Below, one piece after another: positions 47,369 through 58,038 of a DNA stretch of 64,000 nt (position 1 is its first letter; the number at the start of each line of letters is the position of its first letter). The stretch is taken from NCBI RefSeq assembly GCF_000801105.2, contig NC_079516.1, positions 7,750,001-7,814,000 on the forward strand, in the 5' to 3' direction. This stretch comes from Raphanus sativus. Its lineage: Eukaryota; Streptophyta; Magnoliopsida; Brassicales; Brassicaceae. The notes beneath the pieces are model-generated. The model saw only the letters and a program-made list of their open reading frames with translations. It was not told where the DNA came from and did no database searches. Position numbers and translations under genes: made by a program.

Positions 47369-49005
47369 TTTGATACTTCATGAACAAAAAAAATTGAATT
47401 ACCAATCAGAATATGAGGATTATGCGATCCATCTAGAATATTTTTGAAAGGCACAAAACAAAAGACATCCATTTTTGTTGGGTATGAACGAAATGTGAGA
47501 AAGAGTGTTTATAAGAAAACATAAGACATAATTTACTCACCTGGCTTTCCTTTTATAACAAATTTGACAAAGAATTTTTTTAATTATGGTAACATCAAAT
47601 AATTGTTAATGACGAAATGATGGATGTTAATTTTTTTTATAAATATGGTAACCTCAAAAATGAAACATTAAAAGAAATATCACTAATCATATCAATCATG
47701 CTTTGCGATATTTCATATTCAGGAAAATCAAGAAACATAAATCAATAATAATGTACGATCTGATTATGGACTTAACATAAACCAATCATAACCGAGATTT
47801 CATATCCAAAAATGACATTTATTGTATCATTTAATCCCTCTAAATTATGCCTTCATTGTATTATAACAAAATACAAAAGTAAAAAAATTAATTTTCACGA
47901 AATGATGGATGAGTATGAAAATATGAGCATTATATTAACAATATATATATTCTAGGATCAAATATATATATATATGTATGTAATATAAATATATAAGTTC
48001 TAGGATCAAATGTATATATATATATATGTTCTTGGATCGAATATTTTATAAACATAAAAAAATTTAATATATATATGTTCTTGGATGGAAGTTATAATGC
48101 TGATACTAACATAATATATATATATATATATATATATACATAAAAAATGATGGATGTTACATTATTTCTTATAAATATGGTAACCTCAAATATGAAACAT
48201 TAAAATTAAAATCGCTAATCATATCAATCATGCTTTATCATATCAATCAAGAAACATAAATCAATAATAATGTACGATCTGATTACGGACTTAACATAAA
48301 TCAATCATAACCAAAACGTTCATATTCAATAATGACATTTATTGTATCATTTAATTCCTCTACATTATGCCTTCATTGTATTGTAACAATACAAAAGTAT
48401 AAAAATTAGTTTTTTTCACGAAATGATGGATGTGTATGAAAATATGAGCATTATTTATATATATATATATATATATATATGTTCTTGGATCAAAAATATA
48501 AATATATATGTTCTAGGATCAAATATATATATATATATATGTTCTTGGATCGAATATTTTATAAACATACAAAAGTTTAATATATATATATGTTCTTGGA
48601 TAGAAGTTATAATGCTGATACTAACATAAAATTTATATATATACATAAAAAGCATTGGGTATAATATATATATACATAAAAAAGCATTGGGTATAATATA
48701 AAAGTTATAATACGTAAAACATTTTCTGCGAGCAAGAATTTATAAACATAAAAAAGTTTAATATAAGAGAAAATATGTTCGACATTAACTATATGCACAT
48801 CACGTATAGCACATCAAAAGCATTGATTATAACATATGTGCACTACAATGGCATGAGATGTAAATGTTCTAGGCAAGGATGGGCTTTTGAAAAATTGGTG
48901 TGAGATGAAATGTGGAGATGCCACATAGGAAATGGCACACATGTAATAAACACATGGGCAAAAGGTTATTTTCATAAGTGGTCTCCTCAAATAATAGTAA
49001 GGGGA
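47369..49005 (-). mobile_element. Helitron-derived segment with a third 5' end
   Basis: It ends AGTAAGGGGA|T at 49005, preceded by GTGGTCTCCTCAAATAATA and GATGCCACATAGGAAATGGCAC. A tandem duplication of about 530 bases and AT microsatellites fill the interior. No 3' hairpin was seen, and it is non-coding. Confidence 0.4.
47617..48650. repeat. ~530-bp tandem duplication with TATA-rich spacers
   Basis: Two copies start with AATGATGGATGTTA near 47617 and 48147 and share AATCATATCAATCATGCTTT, AATAATGTACGATCTGATTA and CACGAAATGATGGATG. Each copy ends in several short units (TA)n-GTTC(T/A)(T/A)GGATC(A/G)AA, near 47950-48090 and 48465-48610. The apparent IYIY-rich reading frames there are microsatellite artefacts. 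Confidence 0.75.
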
Positions 49006-49058
49006 TCGGTCACCAGCAGAAAAGATAGAAGAGAGATTTGAGACAATGATACTTAAGG

Positions 49059-49136
49059 GCTTTAGTTAACTTGTAAGTTAAGTAGCTTTAGTTAACTTGT
49101 AAGTTAAGTAGCTTTAGTTAACTTGTAAGTTAACTA
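49059..49136. repeat. 26-bp tandem repeat, three copies
   Basis: GCTTTAGTTAACTTGTAAGT begins at 49059, 49085 and 49111 with an exact 26-base period. The third copy differs only at its end. Each unit contains the near-palindrome GTTAACTTGTAAGTTAA(C/G), so the array could fold. Confidence 0.9.
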
Positions 49137-49255
49137 CCACAAATAAATACTATTCTTTTTTTTTATCGATTTGTACAGTTTCTTCATGACTCTGTAAACT
49201 AAACTAGTAACTCTGCATCCATGTGTAGGATAAATGACGTTTGTTTCCTAACACA

Positions 49256-50110
49256 TCATGCTATACTATCGGCTTTAAAGTTTTGTATGCGCGGTACATG
49301 AATGATCTCTGAGCTGTGAAAGTTTTCTTGCAAGATCGCTAGATCTTCCAGATAAGTTGCAAAAGCAAGCCATTTTTTTGGTTCTGACACCATTTTTATC
49401 AATTGAAACCAGTCTGTTGTAAACGTGATCTGAAACTGACGTAAATTTCGTATGCACTTCATTACCCAAAGTAATGCTTTCATTACTGAGTGAAGGGAGA
49501 AAAGAGAAGCCCTGACATTTCGTGTTCCCATTAAACCAGCAAAATCTTCAAGGGTACTATACCATCCATGACCTGGAAACACCTCATTATCTTTCCATGA
49601 CCCATCTATAAAACACCACCGTCCTGCAATAGACGGTATACTCGACTGATATTGGATTCTCGCCGGTTTAAGGTAAATTTGTGCCTCCGCCCAAAGCTTT
49701 GATTCTATTTCCGCAAGTTTAAGAGTGTCTCTAAGGTTCCAATCCAAATTACTGAAAACCTTATTGTTTATTCCCTTCCAAATATAACATAAGATTCATG
49801 CAAACCCATTATGGGTAAAACTCTCGAAAACAAGGAGTCCGTATTTGTAAAAATGGATTCAGTAGGAAAGATGCTTGGATTAGATGGAATATGAGATAGT
49901 GTTCAAACCTAACGCGCTGGAAATCATTCAAAAAACACATGGTTAATTGATTCCTTTGAAGCGCCACATCTATCACAATATAAATTCCCTGTCAGCCCTC
50001 TGATTCTTCTTCACGGATATGCATTCTGACACTATTTTCCATACAAAACGTTTAATCTTTGGTGGACAGTGAATTTTTTAGCAATGCGCCTTAAGTAAGT
50101 TAACTGTGGG
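49256..50110 (-). mobile_element. LINE remnant: zinc-binding and RNase H regions, broken
   Basis: The frame 49747-49256 encodes an RNase H-like domain (FIDGSWKDNEVFPGHGWYSTLEDF, ..., IIHVPRIQNFKADSIA). Farther upstream on the minus strand (about 50075-49940) come CPPKIKRFVWKIVSECI and, in another frame, NLYCDRCGASKESINHVFFE followed at once by a stop: the zf-RVT region that normally precedes RNase H in plant LINEs. At least one frameshift and one stop make it dead. There is no poly(A) end, so its 3' boundary was lost or rearranged. Confidence 0.7.
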
Positions 50111-50790
50111 TTCAAATATTGTTAGAGGTTGTTCTTTATCTTGATAAACTCTCTCCACTTGATACCTAGATTTTACCGAATATTTTCCGTCCTGCGTAAA
50201 GTGCTGTCCATCTTTATCCACTCTATTGAATTTACTCTATGGTATATTTTCTATAACTTTTACGTCCTTGGGATCCATTAAAACTCGGATTGCCTGTGAG
50301 TTCCAGATTCGCAAATCTGAATCAAAAAGTTGATCAACTGTAAGATCGGGATAACTTGTAACATGATTTTTATTAGCTGATTTTTATTTGCTGGTCTCGA
50401 GTGAGTGGTTAGGAACGATTGATCATTTCATACAGATATGATTGATTTTATCTCCACTTTTTTAATTAGTCCTTTGGTAACCAAAGATTTAGCTGAAATA
50501 ATACTTCGCCAATCGTATGACGGTGAATATGATCAAATCGGTTTTAGGGATGAAATATTGTTAGAGGTTGTTCCTTATCTTTGGTGGACAGTGAATTTTT
50601 TAGCAATGCGCCTTAAGTAAGTTAATTGTGGGTCCAAATATTGTTAGAGGTTGTTCCTTATCTCTATAAACTCTCTCTACTTGTTAGATGGATCATTTCA
50701 ATCGCTCCAATCGATTGAACTGAAATAATATTTTGCCAATCGTATGACGGTAAATATGATCGAATCGGTTTTAGGGATGAAACATTACTG
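50057..50790. repeat. Rearranged local duplications beside the LINE remnant
   Basis: About 105 bases starting TTTGGTGGACAGTGAATTTTT (50057-50161) recur at 50579-50683 with few changes. A second pair, CAATCGTATGACGGTGAATATGATC (50507 onwards) and its copy with TAAATATGATC (50736 onwards), overlaps the same region. The pattern suggests repeated local duplication of LINE and flanking DNA. Confidence 0.7.
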
Positions 50791-51166
50791 AAATACTATT
50801 CTTTATATTTGATTTTAGTTACTGTTTTAGGTTTATGTATATGAATTAAGAAAATATTTATTTTCACATATTTCAAAACAAAAACATGACAATAATTTCA
50901 ATCAATAAAAAAATTATTTTGAGAGGAAAATTTAACTTTACAACAACTAGATCGAAACAAAATTAAAATTTATTTGTTGTCATAAAACCTATGATAAAGA
51001 TGTTTTGACAACTCACACTCCACGAAGACCATTGGAATGAGTATGGACATGAAGTTTCACCTTGATTTTAAGATCAGAACATTTGATCTAATTAATCAAA
51101 ACAAAAAAAAACAAACAAACGAATCAAGTTCAAGAACTGGAATTTACAAAATGTATGGTCTCTACT
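50791..51166. other. 3' flank of the proline-rich protein gene
   Basis: AT-rich, includes the 3' untranslated region of the minus-strand gene. Nothing else seen. Confidence 0.45.
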
Positions 51167-51694
51167 TTAGTCGTTCACCAGCTTCGCATGCACTGGTGGG
51201 GGATTATTCACTACGGAGCTCGGCGGATTTAGCGGCGGTGATGCCGATTCTTCGGCCGGAGGTGGCGGCGCGATTGTCGACTGCGATGCAGGTGGAGGAG
51301 GTGCGGCGGTTGTATCTGAATCCGGCGGAGGAGGTGAAAACTGCGGCGGAGGATTCAGACTAGACGGAGGCGGAGGCGAATTCTGGTTTACGATCGGCGC
51401 CGGCGGAGTTGGGGAGGTGATTGGAAGAGATGGGTTTGGGGATGATGAGCCGGGCGGGGCAGGTGGGGAAGATCCGAGCTCAGGCGGGTTCGGGTTTGGG
51501 GTAGGATTAGGAAACGGAGTTATGAAAGGGGAGGCGGAGGAAGAGGAAGGATCGGTGGGAGATGAGCAATAGTCGCCGGAGCAGTGGTGTGAGTGACGAC
51601 GGAGGATGCCCAAGCCTACGACGAGACCAATGACGCCGACAACGGTGACGATGAAAATAAAAATCTTGGTGGCTTTTCCGACATAGCAGAGCAT
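51167..51694 (-). CDS. Proline-rich membrane-anchored protein
   Basis: A single-exon frame of 175 residues. It starts MLCYVGKATKIF and has a hydrophobic helix at about residues 11-30 (IFIFIVTVVGVIGLVVGLGI), then HSHHCSGDYC. The rest is about 120 residues of Ser/Pro-rich sequence with PPPP blocks, like cell-wall extensin-type proteins but without Ser-Hyp4-Tyr cross-link motifs. It looks like the Arabidopsis proline-rich family protein AT3G22070, which sits in the same order next to the NPH3 and proteasome genes. Function is unknown. The reading frame on the opposite strand of this GC-rich gene is a shadow. Confidence 0.85.
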   Translation of the reverse strand: MLCYVGKATKIFIFIVTVVGVIGLVVGLGILRRHSHHCSGDYCSSPTDPSSSSASPFITPFPNPTPNPNPPELGSSPPAPPGSSSPNPSLPITSPTPPAPIVNQNSPPPPSSLNPPPQFSPPPPDSDTTAAPPPPASQSTIAPPPPAEESASPPLNPPSSVVNNPPPVHAKLVND

Positions 51695-52515
51695 TGTCTG
51701 AGAGTGAATCAGATTAGATTGGATTCGGATCTTTCTTTATTTTCACAGCGACTTTTATTTTAGTTCTTTTTCTTTTTGGTTGAAGAGAGTTTTTTCTTTT
51801 TTCTTTTTAACTTATGAGTTGAAACGAGAGAGATAATGAAAACATACGATGGTGGGAATAAACGCTGGCTAGGGATGGCCACGTGAAAGCCAACATTGGG
51901 ACGTCAATTATTAAATTGTTTGTTTTCTTGTCTATATAACCAATTTTGAAACTGTAAAGTTTAGTCTTTTTTTTTTTTTTTTTTTTTTTGTCACGACTGT
52001 AAAGTTTAGTCTAAAAAAGAGAACCCGTAGAGTTTAGTGAACCTTTTTGATCTGTGCACAATAGCTTAAATAAAAAATAGCATTAATACGGGGCAGAGAG
52101 TAGCATGTGCGAGAGTTATTGGTATGGGACGGAATTGTTGTTTCTCTAGCATATGTGTATCAGCTCCCGGTGCCTTAAGCACTATCTAGCATTCTTGTGT
52201 TTTTTATTTTTATTTTGGTAATCAGCATTCTTGTGACTTGATCTTAACTACTATAGTATTTGTCTTGCCGTTGAAACAGAATCAGGGTTTTGAAACTCTG
52301 CATACATCATATGGACAATTTACATTTAGTCTGCAAAACAACTGTAACGTAAACGATTTTCCAGATGGCCATGAGTAAAAGTTCATATAAGTTTCACTTA
52401 TACGAATCTGCATACATGATACATCATAACTTATAGCAATCAGACTCCAAATGCCATTAGTTAAACGCTTGGTCAATTATTAATTTAACTTTTTCAATAA
52501 CATTTGTTTATATAT
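51695..52515. other. Upstream region of the proline-rich gene
   Basis: Contains the leader and promoter of the minus-strand gene, and a minimal retroposon insertion at 51968-51995 described separately. No other gene. Confidence 0.45.
51968..51995 (-). mobile_element. Minimal retroposon (poly(A) tail only) with 17-bp TSD
   Basis: A 28-base insertion, T-run followed by GTCACG, lies between two perfect copies of ACTGTAAAGTTTAGTCT (51951-51967 and 51996-52012). On the minus strand it is CGTGAC plus poly(A). Long target duplications and poly(A) are marks of LINE-type target-primed insertion, here aborted almost at once. Confidence 0.8.
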
Positions 52516-52525
52516 GTATGATAAT

Positions 52526-52719
52526 AACCAAGTTGTCTTGGCCTAGTGGTAAAGGGGCTCCGGCTGGAGTTTCCGCCCTGGGTTCGATTCCGCTTGGCCA
52601 CCGGGGCTAGCGTTAAATCGCAAGAATACGTGGGTTGCCGTCGGCCTCAGGGGGATTAGTCTTGGGCCTAGAAAGCCTTTGGATCACCCCCTGGTTAAAA
52701 AAAAAAAAAAAAAAAAATA
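52526..52719 (+). mobile_element. tRNA-derived SINE with poly(A) tail and TSD
   Basis: The head resembles a tRNA, with an A box-like TGGCCTAGTGG near 52540-52550 and a perfect B box GGTTCGATTCC near 52581-52591. It is followed by an unrelated body of about 100 bases and a 21-base poly(A) at 52697-52717. A 10-bp target duplication GTATGATAAT flanks it at 52516-52525 and 52720-52729. The structure fits Brassicaceae (SB-type) SINEs, which use RNA polymerase III for transcription and LINE machinery to move. The clean tail and duplication indicate a fairly recent insertion. Confidence 0.87.
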
Positions 52720-52729
52720 GTATGATAAT

Positions 52730-54856
52730 TGTAATTTAGTGAAATTCATTAAAATAAAAAATCTACAATCTAAAATGATTTGGAAGGACTTGAAGAGTTT
52801 TGGTATATTTTGTGAGTTATGAAAACTGCTATGTTTTTACCAAATATAATTTAGAATTTTATCTGATTTCTTGAGATTTCATTTTTTATATCAAAACGTC
52901 ACCAAAACACGTTAAGATCACAATGCTCTGCTTGAAGTAAAGTTTCGCTTGAATCTCAGCTTTCTTCTTGAAATATTCATTTTGGTTTCTTATTTGAGTT
53001 ATTCATATCAACTACTAGTGGGTTATTGTATTTCATCTCAGATATTTTTTTTTGTTGTTCTTTTGAATTTAAAGTTAGCATTATTAAAAAAATATAAATT
53101 ATAATAAAGTTATTGTCTAACTGTTTTCAGTATCAGTAAATTTAATTACTTGAATTTTAAACACTAAGTTCTAAAAATTATGTTTTGACTAATAAAGAAA
53201 TTGTTATTTTTATTAAAAAAATTCAAAATTAAAATTGAGTAAACTTAAGGGTCATTTTGCTGTATATTCATAAGAGAGAGAAAATAAAGAATATAGCCAT
53301 ATTATAGTAAAAAAATATTTGATGGGACATTTTAACCACAAACTTGATCATATTCTCTTTGTAGATTCGTGTGTGAATGATAATGTCGAAATGACTAAAT
53401 ACATTCTACTATATATGTTAAATAAATAGTATAGAAAATTTAATTTATAGTAATAATATATTAACAAACATAAAACATCATTTTTTATTAACTGCAAAAG
53501 GAGAAAAAGGAAGAGCAAGACGAGGAGAGCGGAGGAGGAGGAAAAAAGGAATAAGGAGGAGAACGAATATGGAGGGAAAAAAAGGAGTGAGAGGAGAGGG
53601 AGCAGAATGAGAAAGGAGGCGTGTGAGGAGGAGGGAGAGAGGTGCGATGGAGGAAGAAGATGAAAGAAATAGAGTGAGGAGGAAGAAACAATGGAGAAAA
53701 AGAGTGTGATACGATCGGATACTATACTATATTTATAAACAGAATAGTGTTGGAGAAGAAAATTAAAATAAGAAAAATTGTAAATGTATGAAAAGTGTTG
53801 TAAGAAACAAATGTTAATTATAAATCTTCACAAACTAACTTTTTCACAATGAAAATACAGATTTATCAATAGATTTTTTTTTTTTGAACAAGGATTTTAT
53901 TATAAATATGGACTATTCTTTAAAAGGAATATAGAATCGAACATTATACTTGTTAACAACATCTATTTACAGTTTTTGAAAAAAAAATTATGTCCATTTG
54001 AAAAAAAATTAAAATATAGCATATGTAAAAAAATATGTATGTTTTCTATTACTATATACTTAACTAAATCTAATTAATTGAAACCCTACAGATCAAATAA
54101 AATCAGAGGAGAAAGAAGAAAAGTGAAAAAAACAATTAACCAAGTTTTGTGATTGGTCAGGGACATAAAAGGTAATATTACACAAAATATACAGAATATT
54201 ATTGCTATGCGTATTCTTTCAATTTATTTTCTACTATGTACATGACTTCAAATTTCCTTAAACTTAATCTGTATCATCCCACTTGCTTAGATTTTACAAG
54301 AAAAAGGCAGAAAGTCACAAGTCTATACATGGCCCGTTTGGCCCGAAGGCGAGTCCTCACTTGAAGTGAAGTTCCCCAACAAGAATCGAAATTGTTGAGT
54401 GGTTGCGGGTGAACATGCAATTAGACGTGTTCAATTTGGATTTCACTTTAATGTCAGATTATTTTGTTGTGTTCCAGTTTTTGGTCTGTAAGGAGTAAAA
54501 CAGGATCATCACTAATCTAAATACTACTGGGACAAAGTTTTGTGAGAAGGAATAACAGGACGGAGATGTTTTTTTTTTCGTCCATTTCTAGCAAACCTTT
54601 GTATTGTTTTGTTGTGTTCTAATTCTAATCATTCGATCAATAGCGTTGAAAATTCTGCAATATATTCTGAATGTCAATCCCAACTGAATCAAAAAGAAAT
54701 TTCGAAAATAAAGTCATGCAAAACAAAACAAAAATCCATTGCATAACGAAAACCCAACGTAAATGCACCTTTTTGTTTTTGTTTTTGTTTTTGCAAATTA
54801 ATGAGACAGAAAGAGTAACAACAAATGGGTTTGGGGAAAGGGGGAAGTAGGAGAGC
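52730..54856. other. Intergenic DNA with a purine-rich tract
   Basis: From about 53495 to 53705 the plus strand is almost pure G and A (GAGGAGGAGG-type words). A short retroelement-like tail, poly(T) then GAACAAGGATTTTATTATAAA, sits near 53875-53905. No gene was found. Confidence 0.5.
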
Positions 54857-56265
54857 TTAGATAATGGGAGAGTAATTGGTCGCAGAGATAACTTCAAATT
54901 CAATCTCTACGCTCAAAGTGTCTTCTTCGTCCAAGTAAACCTCCTGGAGCTTAGCCATTGACACCACTTTGTCGTGACCAAAACCTGAGTTTGATTGATC
55001 GTGCCAGCAGATAACTGCAACAAAAAGAAAAGAATATCCATAAGTACGTATATTATCTAAATCAAAGGAGTAAATGAATATCAAAGTCTATAGATAGTTT
55101 TATCTCATCAATTGGTATAAAGTAACTTAAGAAAGCTATACATATATATAATAACAAGACAATAGGTTCACATACATTTCTCTGTGATGTGATTTGATCC
55201 ACATGGGTCTAGAACTCGGAAATGACCACGCGTGTAAATCCTCTCATCTGGTAATAATCTTTCATTGTCGGCCAGATGCAGAAAAATGGAGATCCATTTG
55301 TCGTCTAATGTAGAGAAGCGCTTGCGATGAAGCGTTAGCAACCTAGAGAAGAATATTAAGCACGTGTTATATCATACACGTGGACACACACATAGGTAGA
55401 TATTTATAAACTCACCATGTCTTTCCTCCCACTGAAAATGTCTTAGTCATGTAATAAAAATGTTCTCTCAACATCGTAAAATTCTTGATATTAAACAAGA
55501 ATTTGGAAAAACAGAAATTCTCATTAAACGAGACGATTTCCCAGTTGGTAAGGGTTGAATCAATCGTCACATCAACTCCAAATTCGCAGTGATCTTCCTC
55601 AAATATTTATCCATTTTTAGGATCGTTGAATAACTCAAGTGGAAGTATTTGAGAAATCCCCATACCTTCTTCAGTGCATTAAAACGCTTCACTTGTGTAT
55701 CTGTACGAGTGTGTGTTTGTACGTGAATTTTATTTTAGAAGTAACAAAATAAAGGTGGCATTATATATCAATACCATGGCTAAGTATATATGAATTATAT
55801 GTTGTAAAAACTAGGTAGAGCAGTGGGCAACTGAAAACATACCTTGGATACAGAAGTATTTGTGTTTACTTTCTTGTTATAGACAAAGAAGGTGAGATAT
55901 GCAAACACTTCGCTTGTGCTATCTGTTTCAACGTACATCGAAATATATCCACTCCCATTGTCCTTTTCCCTTTTGGATATATAATTAATCTCCTGGTATT
56001 TCAGAAACAAGATTATACAAGAGAGTATCATCAAAATAAACATATGTAAGCTTCACGATTAAGATAAATCACCAATACTGGAATAGTAAAATAAGTACCA
56101 ATTGTAGCCATTTACTAAGAAACGACGGGTTTGGTGTGCGAGATTCTGGATTTTGAGGGAGTAAGAACCAGGAGGACGTTCTGTCCAGTAGGTTTGCGAA
56201 GTTGTTGACTCTGATGCGAAGGAACACAACGAAGATGTTTCTTCATCCGAAACTGTAACGACCAT
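54857..56265 (-). pseudogene. MATH/TRAF-like domain gene, frameshifted
   Basis: Five exons can be traced on the minus strand (56099-56265, 55843-55992, 55416-55700, 55176-55342, 55014-54857), all with good GT-AG borders. They contain two MATH domains: RPPGSYSLKIQNLAHQ, YNW|RLIIYPKG and YISMYVETDST for the first; FLFNIKNFTMLREHF, GKTW|, RFSTLDDKWISIFL and ICWHDQSNSGFGHDKVVSMAKLQEVYLDEEDTLSVEIEFEVISA for the second. Exon 2 shifts frame at CCAAAAGGGAAAAGG. Exon 3 has another one-base loss at GTATGGGGATTTC and a TAA where NGYIFEED is expected. It belongs to the AT3G22080-type family. With splice sites preserved but three lesions, it is probably a young pseudogene. Confidence 0.85.
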
Positions 56266-57780
56266 CCTTAATGATCAAGTCAACCAGAAACAGCCGAAAG
56301 ATAATCGTTAAATACTCTATATAAAGTGTAAAGACTAGGAGTGTTCAACCAAATAAAAAGGAGAAGAAAACAAGTTCAAGGCAGTCTCGGATTTAGGGCT
56401 ACATACAGTTGACAAACCTGAAGCAGTGAGAGCGAGACAAAGCCAGGAATCGAGACAAGTTAACCCTAACTCTAGTAGTATTAGTATATCTTCAGAGTGC
56501 AAATCTTCCTCCTCTCGAAGACTTGGGCCAAGTAATACACAATTCTCTTATAGTTAGGTTCAATTAGTTCGGCCTGAAACCCACAAAGAAACTTGCGTCA
56601 AGGGTGGCCTGTTTTTTTTCTTCGATTTTTTGTAAGGCCGGTATAGGCTTTTTTGTAAGGCCGGTATAGTTTTATAATTATATTTCTTAGGGAAAAAACG
56701 ATTGTCATCTGTTAATACTTTTTTCAAAAAACTAGTGTAAATCGGTCCCGTAGGCGAATAAATAAAATAACAACATAATTTATCTAAATTTTTAATTTAT
56801 TTTAAAATAAAATTAAACACTGTTAAAGTTCATAATTGTTTTATAACAATTTTATCCATCTATTTTAAAAATTAATTTTATAAATTATTAATTAATTTTA
56901 TAAAATTTTAATTGATTTTAGAGCGATTCCACTAGAAAACGATGAGACCTTATTAAAATGTATGATTCGGTAGTTGGTTATATATCATACTATCATCTGA
57001 ACTTGCCGATGACAATCTTTCAAAACTTCTTCATTGACAATTCACATTTGAAAAATGGGTTCCTAAATTGAATTTCCATGTTCAACAGAGAAAAATGCAA
57101 AACCTCAGACCAAAAGAAAGTTTAGTCAAAAGAAAGTTTAAAGAAGTAATTAACCTTCTTACAACTAAATAAAAGTTGTTTACAATAAAAAAAGTGCTAG
57201 TTAAGTATAATATTTTGTTGTTGTTGTTTTTACCAAAAAAAGTATATATTTCTTTTTTGTTGTTTTAGGCAGTGTTGTCTAAATACTACGTGTACGTTTA
57301 ACATATAAGTTGGTGAGAGTGTTTTAAACTTTTTTTGCAAATACGTTTACTAATGATCGTCCCTACGATTCAATAATATACTTAAAATATGAAGGAACAA
57401 AATCAGAAGTCCATCCAATAACAAATTCAAGCAAAATGTAGGAGATGAAATGACAAGTCCCCTTAATTTTGGCAATAAACACAGACTTATATATAAAATA
57501 TTTCTACAAAATTAACAATGACGAGTTGACATCTAATCACTAAATATTAAACATAGACCTAAATTACATGGGTTTCATCTCATCCTAAGGATGCATGGGT
57601 CCATACTCCATGGTCCAAAACCTCCTCATCTTAAAAATAATAGAGTGAGTACTGCGTAGAGGGACGTTTGTTTGGGACACGCCTTTGTTGCTTGGTCTCT
57701 TTTCCATCGTTATTTTTCAAGAACAAATAAAAACCCACTACTAATATTTGTGGGTGCTTCACCAATTGACTAAACAGACA
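56266..57780. other. Intergenic DNA
   Basis: Near 56628-56673 the words TTTTTTGTAAGGCCGGTATAG occur twice in tandem. Otherwise AT-rich; nothing else recognised. Confidence 0.45.
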
Positions 57781-58038
57781 CCAAAAGAGAAAGAGAGAGT
57801 CTTACTCTGACTAATCAGAAAACCAACAAAAGTTTCTTGCTCTTTGTCTTCTTTCTCTTCTTAGCATAAAATCCACATCTTCTCTCTATTATTCCCCCCT
57901 CTGCTATCAGAGTTTCTTTTCTCTTTTCCTTTTGGAGAAAATAAACAAGAGAGAATCTTGCTACCGAGGTGGGTTCTGACTATAAGTTTCTTTTTATTTT
58001 TGGGTGTTGTTTCGTTTTTTCCTTCTCTGTTTTTGGCT
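57781..58038 (+). promoter_or_regulatory. Leader and core promoter region of the NPH3-family gene
   Basis: A purine/pyrimidine-rich leader (AAAGAGAAAGAGAGAGTC, then TCTTTCTCTTCTT) precedes the ATG at 58039. No clear TATA box stands out. The start site is unknown. Confidence 0.35.

Noticed and set aside
48423..48655. Open frames on both strands rich in Ile-Tyr
   Set aside because: They are translations of TA microsatellites and the GTTCTTGGATC repeat, with no protein signature.
43364..49005. CRISPR-like or satellite array
   Set aside because: Repeats are long (0.5 kb), diverged and few, inside plant Helitron DNA. There is no repeat-spacer structure and the genome is eukaryotic.
51037..51363. 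Plus-strand open frame of 108 residues opposite the proline-rich gene
   Set aside because: It is antisense to a low-complexity proline-rich coding region, where the complementary strand stays open by composition. The minus-strand protein has a clear membrane segment and a known family.
52526..52600. Possible tRNA gene (A and B boxes)
   Set aside because: The boxes belong to a SINE head: no clover-leaf with acceptor stem is evident, and a SINE body, poly(A) and target duplication follow.
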